Source: an uncultured Curvibacter sp. (lineage in GTDB: Bacteria; Pseudomonadota; Gammaproteobacteria; Burkholderiales; Burkholderiaceae). Taken from it: a stretch of DNA of 8,416 bases. The stretch spans positions 1 to 8,416 of the forward strand of contig CAMLNH010000107.1 of the NCBI GenBank assembly GCA_946481355.1, written 5' to 3'. The notes under the pieces were generated by a model that saw only the letters and a program-made list of their open reading frames with translations, searched no databases and was not told the DNA's origin. The translations under genes were made by a program, and so were the position numbers. This document shows, piece by piece, positions 1-5,218 of this stretch. Position 1 is the stretch's first letter. Every line of letters starts with the position of its first letter.

Positions 1-182
1 TGATCGGCCCCATCGTCGGCGCCTTCGTGGTCAACGGCGCCAAGAGCTGGCTCACCGTGGCGGCCCCGGAATACTGGCTCTATTTCCTGGGCGGGCTGTT
101 CATTGTGGTCACGCTGTTCCTGCCGAATGGCATCGTGGGGCTGGTGCAAAAACTCAAGACGATGTGGGAGAAAAAGTCATGA
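1..182 (+). CDS. urtC: Urea ABC transporter permease UrtC, C-terminal end (partial)
   Basis: The reading frame is open from base 3 to a TGA at 180-182 and gives the last 59 residues of a membrane protein. It starts IGPIVGAFVVNGAKSWLT and contains a hydrophobic segment (YWLYFLGGLFIVVTLFLPNG) followed by a short basic tail ending EKKS. This is the usual C-terminus of the LivM-type permease UrtC, which with UrtB forms the inner-membrane channel of the high-affinity urea importer. The assignment leans on the next gene, urtD, which overlaps it by ATGA (179-182), the typical translational coupling of this operon. The start and most of the gene lie upstream of the window, so the permease signature loop cannot be checked. 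A branched-chain amino acid permease (LivM) is the alternative, made less likely by the urtD/urtE types that follow. Confidence 0.85.
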   Translation, partial: IGPIVGAFVVNGAKSWLTVAAPEYWLYFLGGLFIVVTLFLPNGIVGLVQKLKTMWEKKS

Positions 183-1060
183 CGCCCGATCTGCTGGAAC
201 AGGGCGCCAAACGCTACGAGGCCCGTCTCGCGGCCCTGGACGCGGAGCGTCTGAACACCGTGGCTGGCGGCCAGACCGCCAGCTACGGCCGTCTGGTGCA
301 GGCCGGCGAAGTGGACGTCACGCACGGTCGCATCCTCTATCTGGAGGATGTGAGCGTGAGCTTCGACGGCTTCAAGGCCATCAACAAGCTGAGCCTGGAC
401 ATCGCGCCGGGCGAGTTGCGCTGCATCATCGGCCCCAACGGCGCGGGCAAGACCACGATGATGGACATCATCACCGGCAAGACCCGGCCCGACGAGGGTA
501 CGGTCTTCTTCGGCTCCACCATCGACCTGCTGCGCCACAGCGAACCCGAGATCGCCCAGCTGGGCATCGGCCGCAAGTTCCAGAAGCCCACGGTCTTCGA
601 GCAGCTGACGGTGTTCGAGAACCTGGAGCTCGCACTCAAGACCGACAAGGGCGTGAAGTCCTCGATGTTCTTCCGCCTGGACTCGCTCCAGAGCGACCGC
701 CTGGCCGAGGTGCTGCACACCATCCACCTGGCCGACAGCGTGAGCCGCCAGGCCGGCAACCTGAGTCACGGCCAGAAGCAGTGGCTGGAGATCGGCATGC
801 TGCTGATGCAGGACCCCAAGCTCTTGTTGCTGGACGAGCCGGTGGCGGGCATGACCGACGAGGAGACCGCGCGCACGGCCGAGCTCTTCCTCACGCTCAA
901 GGGCAAGCATTCGCTGATGGTGGTGGAGCACGACATGAGCTTCATCAAGACGATCTCGGAGATCGTGACGGTGTTGTGTGATGGGTCTGTTCTGGCGCAG
1001 GGGACGCTGGAAGAGGTGCAGGCGGATGAGCGGGTGATTGAGGTTTACCTCGGGAGATGA
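179..1060 (+). CDS. urtD: Urea ABC transporter ATP-binding protein UrtD
   Basis: A cytoplasmic ATPase of the urea importer, 293 residues, which hydrolyses ATP together with UrtE to drive uptake through UrtB/UrtC. Visible motifs are Walker A GPNGAGKTT (about 85-93), Q-loop region RKFQKPTVFE (132-141), a variant signature LSHGQ (195-199, His replacing the usual first Gly), Walker B LLLLDEP (215-221) and H-loop VVEHD (248-252). LSHGQ and RKFQKPTVFE are, from memory, typical of UrtD rather than of LivG. About 50 residues precede the ATPase core, a moderately long N-terminal lead. I chose ATG 179 because GGGAG at 166-170 lies 8 nt upstream and the start overlaps the urtC stop; an in-frame GTG at 164 has no comparable ribosome site. 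The distance to urtE (589 nt) is abnormal and is filled by a palindromic element. Confidence 0.95.
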   Translation: MTPDLLEQGAKRYEARLAALDAERLNTVAGGQTASYGRLVQAGEVDVTHGRILYLEDVSVSFDGFKAINKLSLDIAPGELRCIIGPNGAGKTTMMDIITGKTRPDEGTVFFGSTIDLLRHSEPEIAQLGIGRKFQKPTVFEQLTVFENLELALKTDKGVKSSMFFRLDSLQSDRLAEVLHTIHLADSVSRQAGNLSHGQKQWLEIGMLLMQDPKLLLLDEPVAGMTDEETARTAELFLTLKGKHSLMVVEHDMSFIKTISEIVTVLCDGSVLAQGTLEEVQADERVIEVYLGR

Positions 1061-1106
1061 TCTTGTTCACATCTCTTCGCTCTTCTCATATGGTTGGCTC
1101 AGTGGC

Positions 1107-1131
1107 TTGCCGGGTCTCGCCCCGGCGGGCG
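1107..1131 (+). repeat. Left copy of the 25-nt perfect terminal inverted repeat
   Basis: Begins TTGCCGGGTCTCGCCC and ends GGCGGGCG. It is the exact reverse complement of 1583-1607. It lies 11 nt inside the left end of the palindromic element; the outermost 11 nt match its partner only partly. Confidence 0.9.
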
Positions 1132-1132
1132 A

Positions 1133-1166
1133 GGTACTTTTCTTTGCTTCGCCAAAGAAAAGTACC
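1133..1166. repeat. Perfect 14-bp hairpin, left half of element
   Basis: Bases 1133-1146 pair with 1153-1166 without mismatch, leaving a 6-nt loop (CTTCGC). The stem contains TTTTCTTTG / CAAAGAAAA. There is no T-run directly after it, so it is not a classical terminator. The counterpart in the other half is at 1553-1578. Confidence 0.85.
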
Positions 1167-1195
1167 CAAAAGAAAGGCGACCCTGGTGTCTGTGA

Positions 1196-1212
1196 CCCCG
1201 GCTGCGCCGGGG
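1196..1212. repeat. GC-rich 7-bp hairpin, left half of element
   Basis: CCCCGGC (1196-1202) pairs with GCCGGGG (1206-1212) around a 3-nt loop. It starts 100 nt from the left end of the element. A hairpin of different sequence (1503-1522) ends 97 nt from the right end, so position and pairing are kept while the bases differ. Confidence 0.7.
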
Positions 1213-1345
1213 CAACCTGCGGTGCTCGACTTGGCCGGGGTCTGCGCAAACTCGCCCTGCGGGCTCAAACATGCGCAGCCCTTGATCCGTCCAAGTCTGC
1301 GCTCCTCGGCACATACACAAGGGTGGGGAGCGGGTACCGAAAACC

Positions 1346-1357
1346 CGCAGGCCTGCG
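1346..1357. repeat. 12-bp perfect palindrome at the centre of the element
   Basis: CGCAGGCCTGCG is its own reverse complement. Its axis (1351/1352) is within about 6 nt of the midpoint of the whole element (1357.5), which supports reading 1096-1619 as one long palindrome rather than two unrelated repeats. Confidence 0.7.
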
Positions 1358-1502
1358 TGCCCGTGGTATTCGGTCTTGGGTCTGCTGACTCCCACCGCCG
1401 TGTGCGGAGGCGAGTAGCGCAGGAGCGGGCGGAGAAAGGGGCGCGCATGTTTGAGCGCAGCGAGTTTGCGCGCACCCCGCCCGGTCCGAGCAACGCAGCG
1501 TG

Positions 1503-1522
1503 CCCTGCGCTTCAGCGCAGGG
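1503..1522. repeat. Perfect 8-bp hairpin, right half of element
   Basis: CCCTGCGC (1503-1510) pairs with GCGCAGGG (1515-1522) around the loop TTCA. It is the positional counterpart of the 1196-1212 hairpin in the left half but has a different stem sequence. Confidence 0.8.
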
Positions 1523-1552
1523 ACGACGCACCCGGCTCGCCTTTCTTTGCTT

Positions 1553-1578
1553 ACTTTCTTTGGCGAGACAAAGAAAGT
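1553..1578. repeat. Perfect 10-bp hairpin, right half of element
   Basis: ACTTTCTTTG (1553-1562) pairs with CAAAGAAAGT (1569-1578) around a 6-nt loop (GCGAGA). It is the counterpart of the 14-bp hairpin at 1133-1166. Confidence 0.85.
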
Positions 1579-1582
1579 GAGG

Positions 1583-1607
1583 CGCCCGCCGGGGCGAGAC
1601 CCGGCAA
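1583..1607 (-). repeat. Right copy of the 25-nt perfect terminal inverted repeat
   Basis: Exact reverse complement of 1107-1131. It lies 12 nt inside the right end of the palindromic element and about 43 nt upstream of the urtE start. Confidence 0.9.
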
Positions 1608-1649
1608 AGCATCCGAGCCCTGGTGCAAGCAGAAAGAAGTGAGCCAGAC

Positions 1650-2342
1650 ATGCTGAATGTCAAAAACATCAACCAGTACTACGGCGGCTCCCACATCCTC
1701 CGCGACGTCAGCCTCCAAGCCGAACTGGGCAAGGTCACCGTCGTCCTCGGCCGCAACGGCGTAGGCAAGACCACGCTGCTCAAGTCCCTCATGGGCCTGG
1801 TACCCATCAAGTCAGGCGATATCGAGTTCGAAGGCAAAGCCATCCACAAGGACACACCCTATCAAAGAGCAAGAGCCGGCATCGGCTTCGTCCCCCAGGG
1901 CCGCGAGATCTTCGCCCGCCTGACGGTGGAGGAGAACCTGCGTATGGGCCTGGCCAGCAAGCCCGGTGGCACGCCGATCCCGGCGGAGCTGTACGAACTC
2001 TTCCCCGTGCTCAAGCAGATGATCCACCGCCGCGGCGGCGACCTCTCGGGCGGGCAGCAGCAGCAGCTGGCGATTGCGCGGGCGCTGGCCGCCGGTCCCA
2101 GGTTGCTGGTATTGGACGAGCCGACCGAAGGCATTCAGCCCAGCATCATCAAGGACATCGGCCGCGTGATCCGCATGCTGGCCGACCGGGGCGACATGGC
2201 CATCCTGCTGGTGGAACAGTACTATGACTTTGCCGAGGAACTGGCCGACGCGTACGTGGTGATGGAGCGCGGCGCGGTCATCGCAGCCGGCCAAGGCAAG
2301 GACATGGCGGCCGACGGTGTGCGCAAGCTGGTCGCGATCTGA
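1650..2342 (+). CDS. urtE: Urea ABC transporter ATP-binding protein UrtE
   Basis: Second ATPase of the urea importer, 230 residues, the usual size of UrtE. The N-terminus MLNVKNINQYYGGSHIL is characteristic. Walker A GRNGVGKTT is at 34-42, the Q-loop region FVPQGREIF at 80-88, signature LSGGQ at 132-136 (followed by QQQLAIARAL) and Walker B LLVLDEP at 152-158. The usual H-loop histidine is Gln (LLVEQYYDF), as in the LivF/UrtE branch, so this is a family trait and not damage. I chose ATG 1650; an in-frame GTG at 1623 would add nine residues reaching back towards the repeat element. The ribosome site is weak (GAAG/GTGAG around 1636-1642). Since urtE normally follows urtD closely, its expression here must come by read-through of the 524-bp palindrome or from a promoter within it. 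The reading frame itself is intact. Confidence 0.95.
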   Translation: MLNVKNINQYYGGSHILRDVSLQAELGKVTVVLGRNGVGKTTLLKSLMGLVPIKSGDIEFEGKAIHKDTPYQRARAGIGFVPQGREIFARLTVEENLRMGLASKPGGTPIPAELYELFPVLKQMIHRRGGDLSGGQQQQLAIARALAAGPRLLVLDEPTEGIQPSIIKDIGRVIRMLADRGDMAILLVEQYYDFAEELADAYVVMERGAVIAAGQGKDMAADGVRKLVAI

Positions 2343-2350
2343 GCGAGGAG

Positions 2351-2380
2351 TTGAACCGATGGGCTTGGTTCCGTCAAAAT
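2351..2380 (+). promoter_or_regulatory. Weak sigma70-like promoter candidate upstream of cytochrome b561
   Basis: TTGAAC (2351-2356) and CAAAAT (2375-2380) are spaced by 18 nt in the 103-nt gap after urtE. The second box lies in a short AT-rich patch with an inverted repeat (2374-2379 with 2381-2386). A separate possibility is TAGACT (2432-2437), placed so that a transcript would start at or next to the ATG at 2446. Both are guesses from consensus only. Confidence 0.25.
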
Positions 2381-2445
2381 TTTTGAACTGACTCATCAAC
2401 CCTGTTCACCACAGGGACCGATCGCGGGCCCTAGACTTGCCGCCC

Positions 2446-3003
2446 ATGTCTGACACCAGCCCCACCCGCTATACCCGTACCGCCATCGGCTTGCACTGGC
2501 TGCTGGCGCTGCTGCTGCTGGGGCTGTTCGTGGTCGGTCTCTACATGACCAGCCTGCCGTTCTCGCCCCAGCGGCTCAAGCTCTACAACTGGCACAAGTG
2601 GGCGGGCATCGTGGTGCTCACGCTGTCTTTCCTGCGCCTGCTCTGGCGCCTGAGCCACCGTCCGCCGGCTTTGCCCGATGCGGTGCTGGCCGTGATGCCG
2701 GCCTGGCAGCGCCTGGCCCACCATGGCACGCATGGCGCGCTCTATGTGCTCTTCTTCGCCATCCCGCTGCTGGGCTGGGCCTACAGTTCGTCGGCCGGCT
2801 TTCCCATCGTGGTCTTCGGCGTGCTGCCGCTGCCGGACTTCATGCCGGTGGACAAGGCCCTGGCCGAGGCCATCAAGCCCTGGCACGGTTACGCGGCCTA
2901 TGCGCTGGCGGCGCTCGTCGTGCTGCACGTGGCCGCGGCGCTCAAACATCAGTTCGTCGACCGCGACAGCCTGCTCACCCGCATGCTGCCGGGTCGTCGT
3001 TGA
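2446..3003 (+). CDS. Cytochrome b561 family protein (CybB/YceJ type)
   Basis: An inner-membrane di-haem b-type cytochrome of 185 residues, expected to move electrons between the quinone pool and a partner. Four hydrophobic segments are visible, at about 13-34, 51-67, 97-114 and 149-166. The conserved histidines are in place: H17 (GLHW), H50 (YNWHKWAG), H147 (KPWHGY) and H161 (VLHVAAALKH), matching the four haem ligands described for E. coli CybB. The C-terminal LKHQFVDRDSLLTRM block is typical of the family. ATG 2446 is the natural start: the protein begins MSDTSPTRYTRTAIGLHW like its relatives, and the TTG nine bases earlier has no support. No Shine-Dalgarno sequence is visible before it. 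Two yceI genes follow after 26 nt, like the yceJ-yceI pair in enteric bacteria, so they probably act together. The exact electron partner is unknown. Confidence 0.92.
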   Translation: MSDTSPTRYTRTAIGLHWLLALLLLGLFVVGLYMTSLPFSPQRLKLYNWHKWAGIVVLTLSFLRLLWRLSHRPPALPDAVLAVMPAWQRLAHHGTHGALYVLFFAIPLLGWAYSSSAGFPIVVFGVLPLPDFMPVDKALAEAIKPWHGYAAYALAALVVLHVAAALKHQFVDRDSLLTRMLPGRR

Positions 3004-3029
3004 CCTTCCCACCCGGAACAGGAGTCCGC

Positions 3030-3593
3030 ATGTCTTTCCTTCACACCCTCACGTTCACCCTGGCCACGCTGGTGGCCTTGCCCGCGCTGGCGCAGCAGAA
3101 GCTCGTACCCGCGCAGAGTGAGATCGTCTTCGTGAGCCGCCAGATGGGCGTGCCGGTCGAGGGGCGTTTCAAGAAGTTCGACGCCCAGATCGCCTTCGAT
3201 CCGGCCAAGCCCGCCACCAGCAAGATCGCCTTCACCGTGGACACGGGCAGCGCCAGCCTGGGCGTGCCCGAGACCGATGCCGAGCTGCCCAAGCCGGTCT
3301 GGTTCAACGTGCCCAAGTTCCCGCAGGCCAGCTTCCAGTCCACGGCCGTCAAGGGCCTGGGCGGTGGCAAGTTCGAAGTGGCCGGCAAGCTCACCATCAA
3401 GGGCAACAGCCACGACGTGCTGGTGCCGGTGCAGCTCACGCAGTCCGGCGCCACCACCACGGCCATGGGCAGCTTCACCATCAAGCGCCTGGTCTTCAAG
3501 ATCGGCGAGGCCGAGTGGTCCGACACCTCCATGGTGGCCGACGACGTGCAGGTCAAGTTCAAGCTCGCGCTGACCGGCGTGGGCAAACTCTGA
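3030..3593 (+). CDS. YceI family protein, exported (first copy)
   Basis: A periplasmic lipocalin-like protein of 187 residues. The N-terminus has a hydrophobic signal peptide with a likely cleavage after ALA (residue 21) just before QQKLVPAQSEI. The mature part shows the YceI pattern: an initial strand SEIVFVSRQMGVPVEGRFKK, a central WFNVPKFPQASFQST (the usual 'FD...FP.ASF.S' block), LTIKGNSHDVLVPV and a final DDVQVKFKLAL strand. YceI proteins form a beta-barrel that holds a long isoprenoid or other lipophilic molecule; the ligand here cannot be told from sequence. The start at ATG 3030 has AGGAG at 3020-3024, 5 nt upstream. It sits 26 nt after the cytochrome b561 gene and 40 nt before a second, quite different yceI, all probably one transcript. 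Confidence 0.92.
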   Translation: MSFLHTLTFTLATLVALPALAQQKLVPAQSEIVFVSRQMGVPVEGRFKKFDAQIAFDPAKPATSKIAFTVDTGSASLGVPETDAELPKPVWFNVPKFPQASFQSTAVKGLGGGKFEVAGKLTIKGNSHDVLVPVQLTQSGATTTAMGSFTIKRLVFKIGEAEWSDTSMVADDVQVKFKLALTGVGKL

Positions 3594-3633
3594 GTTTCTT
3601 TTCCTTCCACCCTTGTTTTTCAGGAGACCTTCC

Positions 3634-4209
3634 ATGCGCAAGACCGCTCTCGCCCTGATCGCCGCTGCCGCCCTGGCTGCCGGCGCTGCCCAGGCCCAGT
3701 CCGCCAGCTACGCCATTGACCCGACCCACACCTTCGTGACCTTCGAGATCAGCCACTTCGGCACCTCGACCAACCGTGGTCGCTGGGACAAGAAGGAAGG
3801 CACCGTGCAGCTGGACAAGGCCGGCAAGAGCGGCAAGGTGGAGCTGACCATCGACGTGGCTTCCATCAACAGCGGCACTGCCGCCTTCGACCGCCACCTG
3901 CGAGGCGCCGACTTCTTCGACGTCGAGAAACACCCGACTGCCAAGTTCGTCGCCGACAAGTTCAGCTTCAACGGCGACAAGGTCAGCGAAGTCAGCGGTA
4001 GCCTGACCTTGCTGGGCAAGACCCACCCCGTGACCCTCAAGGCCAGCCAGTTCAACTGCTACCAGAACCCCATGCTCAAGCGTGAGGTCTGCGGCGGCGA
4101 TTTCGAGACCACGATCGACCGCACGGCCTACGGCATGAACTACGGCATCCAGTGGGGCTTCCCCAAGGACGTGCGCCTGGTGGTGCAGGTCGAGGCCGTG
4201 AAGCAGTAA
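3634..4209 (+). CDS. YceI family protein, exported (second copy)
   Basis: A 191-residue periplasmic protein with a clear signal peptide (MRKTALALIAAAALAAG, probable cleavage AQA|Q after residue 21). The mature part begins ASYAIDPTHTFVTFEISHFG, the classic YceI opening, followed by GRWDKKEGTV, HLRGADFFDVEKHPTAKF and LTLLGKTHPVTL, all standard YceI blocks of the lipocalin-like ligand-binding barrel. Two cysteines (in FNCYQNP and REVCGGDFE, 14 residues apart) could form a disulphide in the periplasm; the first copy upstream has none in its mature part. The start at ATG 3634 has AGGAGA at 3622-3627, 6 nt upstream. This copy is closer to the E. coli YceI type than the first one, so the pair looks like old paralogues, not a recent duplication. 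A strong terminator follows 45 nt after the stop and ends the cytochrome b561-yceI-yceI unit. Confidence 0.94.
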   Translation: MRKTALALIAAAALAAGAAQAQSASYAIDPTHTFVTFEISHFGTSTNRGRWDKKEGTVQLDKAGKSGKVELTIDVASINSGTAAFDRHLRGADFFDVEKHPTAKFVADKFSFNGDKVSEVSGSLTLLGKTHPVTLKASQFNCYQNPMLKREVCGGDFETTIDRTAYGMNYGIQWGFPKDVRLVVQVEAVKQ

Positions 4210-4253
4210 ACGGAACGCGTCCACCCCGGAAACCCCCACGGGTTTCAAGAGCG

Positions 4254-4281
4254 GCCGGCCTGGCAACAGGCCGGCTTTTTT
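4254..4281 (+). terminator. Rho-independent terminator after the yceI genes
   Basis: GCCGGCCTG (4254-4262) pairs perfectly with CAGGCCGGC (4267-4275) around the loop GCAA, a stable GNRA-type tetraloop, and is followed at once by six T (4276-4281). A smaller 7-bp hairpin, GAAACCC/GGGTTTC (4229-4235 with 4240-4246), lies just upstream. This separates the yceI unit from the DGPF/sigma cluster. Confidence 0.93.
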
Positions 4282-4294
4282 CATGCGCGCTCGC

Positions 4295-4300
4295 TATGAT
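4295..4300 (+). promoter_or_regulatory. Possible -10 box (TATGAT) for the first DGPF gene
   Basis: TATGAT differs from the TATAAT consensus at one base and lies 36 nt before the ATG at 4337, in the short space after the terminator. No convincing -35 box is present; the T-run of the terminator occupies that position. A promoter is needed here because the upstream transcript should stop at 4281. Confidence 0.35.
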
Positions 4301-4336
4301 GTTTGCCTTCTCCAACAGCGGATTCAGGGAGTTGCC

Positions 4337-4693
4337 ATGTCTTACATGCTCATGATGGTCGAACCCGCGGGCCAGCGCCGTACCCGCACCGAAGCCGAAG
4401 GCCGCGAGGTCTATGGCCGCATGCTGAAGTTCGCCGACGAGTTGCGCGCGCGTGGCCAGCTGCTGGCCGTCGAATCACTGGCCTCGCAGGAACACGCCAC
4501 GCGCGTGCAGGTGCGTGCTGGCCGCACCTCGCTCACGGACGGACCGTTTGCCGAGGCCAAGGAAATGGTCGGTGGCTTCTTCCTGGTCAACTGCCAGACC
4601 CGTGAGGAGGCGCTGGAGCTGGCCCGGCAGTGCCCGGCCGCCGAATGGTGCACGGTGGAGGTGCGCGAGACCGCACCCTGTTACGAGAACTGA
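4337..4693 (+). CDS. DGPF (YCII-related) domain protein, first copy
   Basis: A small cytoplasmic protein of 118 residues with the YCII-related/DGPF fold. It starts MSYMLMMVEPAGQR, has an amphipathic helix FADELRARGQLL, the name-giving DGPF at 68-71 (SLTDGPFAEAKEMVGGFFLV) and a REEALELARQCP helix, the standard order for the family. Its biochemical function is unknown; the fold resembles the YCII protein and dimeric ferredoxin-like barrels. Genes of this family are typically found beside ECF42-type sigma factors, as here (sigma factor at 6205). ATG 4337 is chosen because AGGGAG (4326-4331) lies 5 nt upstream and the protein then begins like its relatives; the frame is also open to an ATG at 4283, which would overlap the terminator region and adds unrelated residues. 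It lacks the ECF-type promoter seen before the second copy. Confidence 0.9.
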   Translation: MSYMLMMVEPAGQRRTRTEAEGREVYGRMLKFADELRARGQLLAVESLASQEHATRVQVRAGRTSLTDGPFAEAKEMVGGFFLVNCQTREEALELARQCPAAEWCTVEVRETAPCYEN

Positions 4694-4706
4694 GCGCTCA
4701 CAAACG

Positions 4707-4712
4707 TGTCGA
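4707..4712 (+). promoter_or_regulatory. Extra TGTCGA motif upstream of the second DGPF gene
   Basis: An exact second copy of the putative ECF -35 box, 29 nt before the one at 4736-4741. At the N17 position downstream the sequence is GGCCGC, not CGTC, so it does not form an equally good promoter by itself. Confidence 0.3.
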
Positions 4713-4735
4713 TCTGAAACTTTCTGGCTGGCCGC

Positions 4736-4764
4736 TGTCGAAATCGCAGGTTCTCCTTCGTCGT
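4736..4764 (+). promoter_or_regulatory. Putative ECF42-type sigma promoter (TGTCGA-N17-CGTCGT)
   Basis: TGTCGA (4736-4741) and CGTCGT (4759-4764) are separated by 17 nt, about 50 nt upstream of the ATG at 4814. From memory, promoters recognised by ECF42 sigma factors have TGTCGA at -35 and a CGTC-like -10 and stand before DGPF genes. The cognate sigma gene is four genes downstream in the same run, which suggests autoregulation. This is a consensus match by eye. Confidence 0.6.
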
Positions 4765-4813
4765 GCATGTATCAGCCGCAAATTCGAGGCTGACAGACAC
4801 ACAAGGAGTCGAT

Positions 4814-5206
4814 ATGCGTTACATGATCGTCGTCAAAGCCACGCCGCAGTCCGAGACTGGCGTGTTCCCTCCCAATATGAGCGAGATGATGGAGGTCATG
4901 GGCAAGTTCCATGAGGAACTGGCCCAGGCCGGTGTGCTGCTCGACGCCACGGGCCTGGCACCCAGCTCCCAGGGCTGGCGCATCCGCTACGAAGGCAAGA
5001 GCCGCCGCGTGATCGACGGGCCCTTCACCGAAAGCAAGGAGCTGATCGCGGGCTACACCCTGATCCAGGTGCGCAGCCGTGAGGAGGCATTGGAATGGAC
5101 GCGCCGTTTCCCCAACCCCGTGGGCGAGGGCATGGCGGCCGAGATCGAGGTGCGTCGTCTCTACGAGATGGAAGACTTTGCCCACGTGATGCCGGCTGCG
5201 GCTTGA
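4814..5206 (+). CDS. DGPF (YCII-related) domain protein, second copy
   Basis: A 130-residue cytoplasmic protein of the DGPF/YCII-related family. It begins MRYMIVVKATPQSETG, has the helix MMEVMGKFHEELAQAGVLLDATGL, the motif DGPF at 68-71 (RRVIDGPFTESKELIAGYTLI) and SREEALEWTRRFPNP. The DGPF motif falls at the same residue number as in the gene upstream, but the rest has diverged strongly, so they are old paralogues. The FPPNMSEMMEVMGKFHEELAQAG segment is typical of the main DGPF protein found with ECF42 sigma factors. ATG 4814 is supported by AAGGAG (4803-4808), 5 nt upstream. A TGTCGA-N17-CGTCGT promoter candidate precedes it, and an SRPBCC gene follows after 12 nt. The molecular activity of the family is not known. 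Confidence 0.93.
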   Translation: MRYMIVVKATPQSETGVFPPNMSEMMEVMGKFHEELAQAGVLLDATGLAPSSQGWRIRYEGKSRRVIDGPFTESKELIAGYTLIQVRSREEALEWTRRFPNPVGEGMAAEIEVRRLYEMEDFAHVMPAAA

Positions 5207-5218
5207 GGGAGGCTCGCC

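Larger units (their letters stand above)
1096..1619. repeat. 524-bp imperfect palindrome (MITE- or structured-RNA-like element) between urtD and urtE
   Basis: This accounts for nearly all of the 589-nt gap between urtD and urtE. The two halves are inverted copies of each other along their length. The ends are GGCTC (1096-1100) and GAGCC (1615-1619), followed by a perfect 25-nt inverted repeat (1107-1131 with 1583-1607). Further in, 1244-1255 pairs with 1460-1471 (12 nt perfect) and 1263-1276 with 1443-1456 (14 nt perfect). The centre is a 12-bp perfect palindrome at 1346-1357. Each half also carries local hairpins at matching distances from its end: 1133-1166 and 1553-1578, 1196-1212 and 1503-1522. 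Translations of the two strands resemble each other (CRVSPRRA appears on both), as a palindrome would give. No transposase is encoded. TGGT flanks both sides (1091-1094, 1621-1624), possibly a short target duplication or chance. I recall similar AAAGAAA-hairpin intergenic repeats in Comamonadaceae genomes but could not check. Confidence 0.85.

Noticed and set aside
164..178. GTG at 164 as the urtD start
   Set aside because: The ribosome site GGGAG at 166-170 would lie inside the gene; it is well placed for ATG 179, which overlaps the urtC stop.
80..931. 283-codon open frame on the minus strand opposite urtD
   Set aside because: Shadow of urtD: repetitive composition, no domain, and the + strand protein has all ABC ATPase motifs.
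1133..1178. The 14-bp hairpin at the left of the element as the urtD terminator
   Set aside because: It is followed by an A/C-rich stretch, not a T-run, and belongs to a repeated symmetrical structure; it may still hinder polymerase but is not a classical terminator.
1057..1656. Long open frames on both strands inside the palindromic element (for example + 1057-1656 and - 1265-1672)
   Set aside because: They are by-products of a GC-rich palindrome: the two strands translate to look-alike, Arg/Ala/Pro-rich peptides with no recognisable domain, and the frames run over the inverted repeats and into urtE.
2400..2416. Hairpin CCCTGT/ACAGGG after urtE as a terminator
   Set aside because: The stem is only 6 bp and no T-run follows, so intrinsic termination is unlikely.
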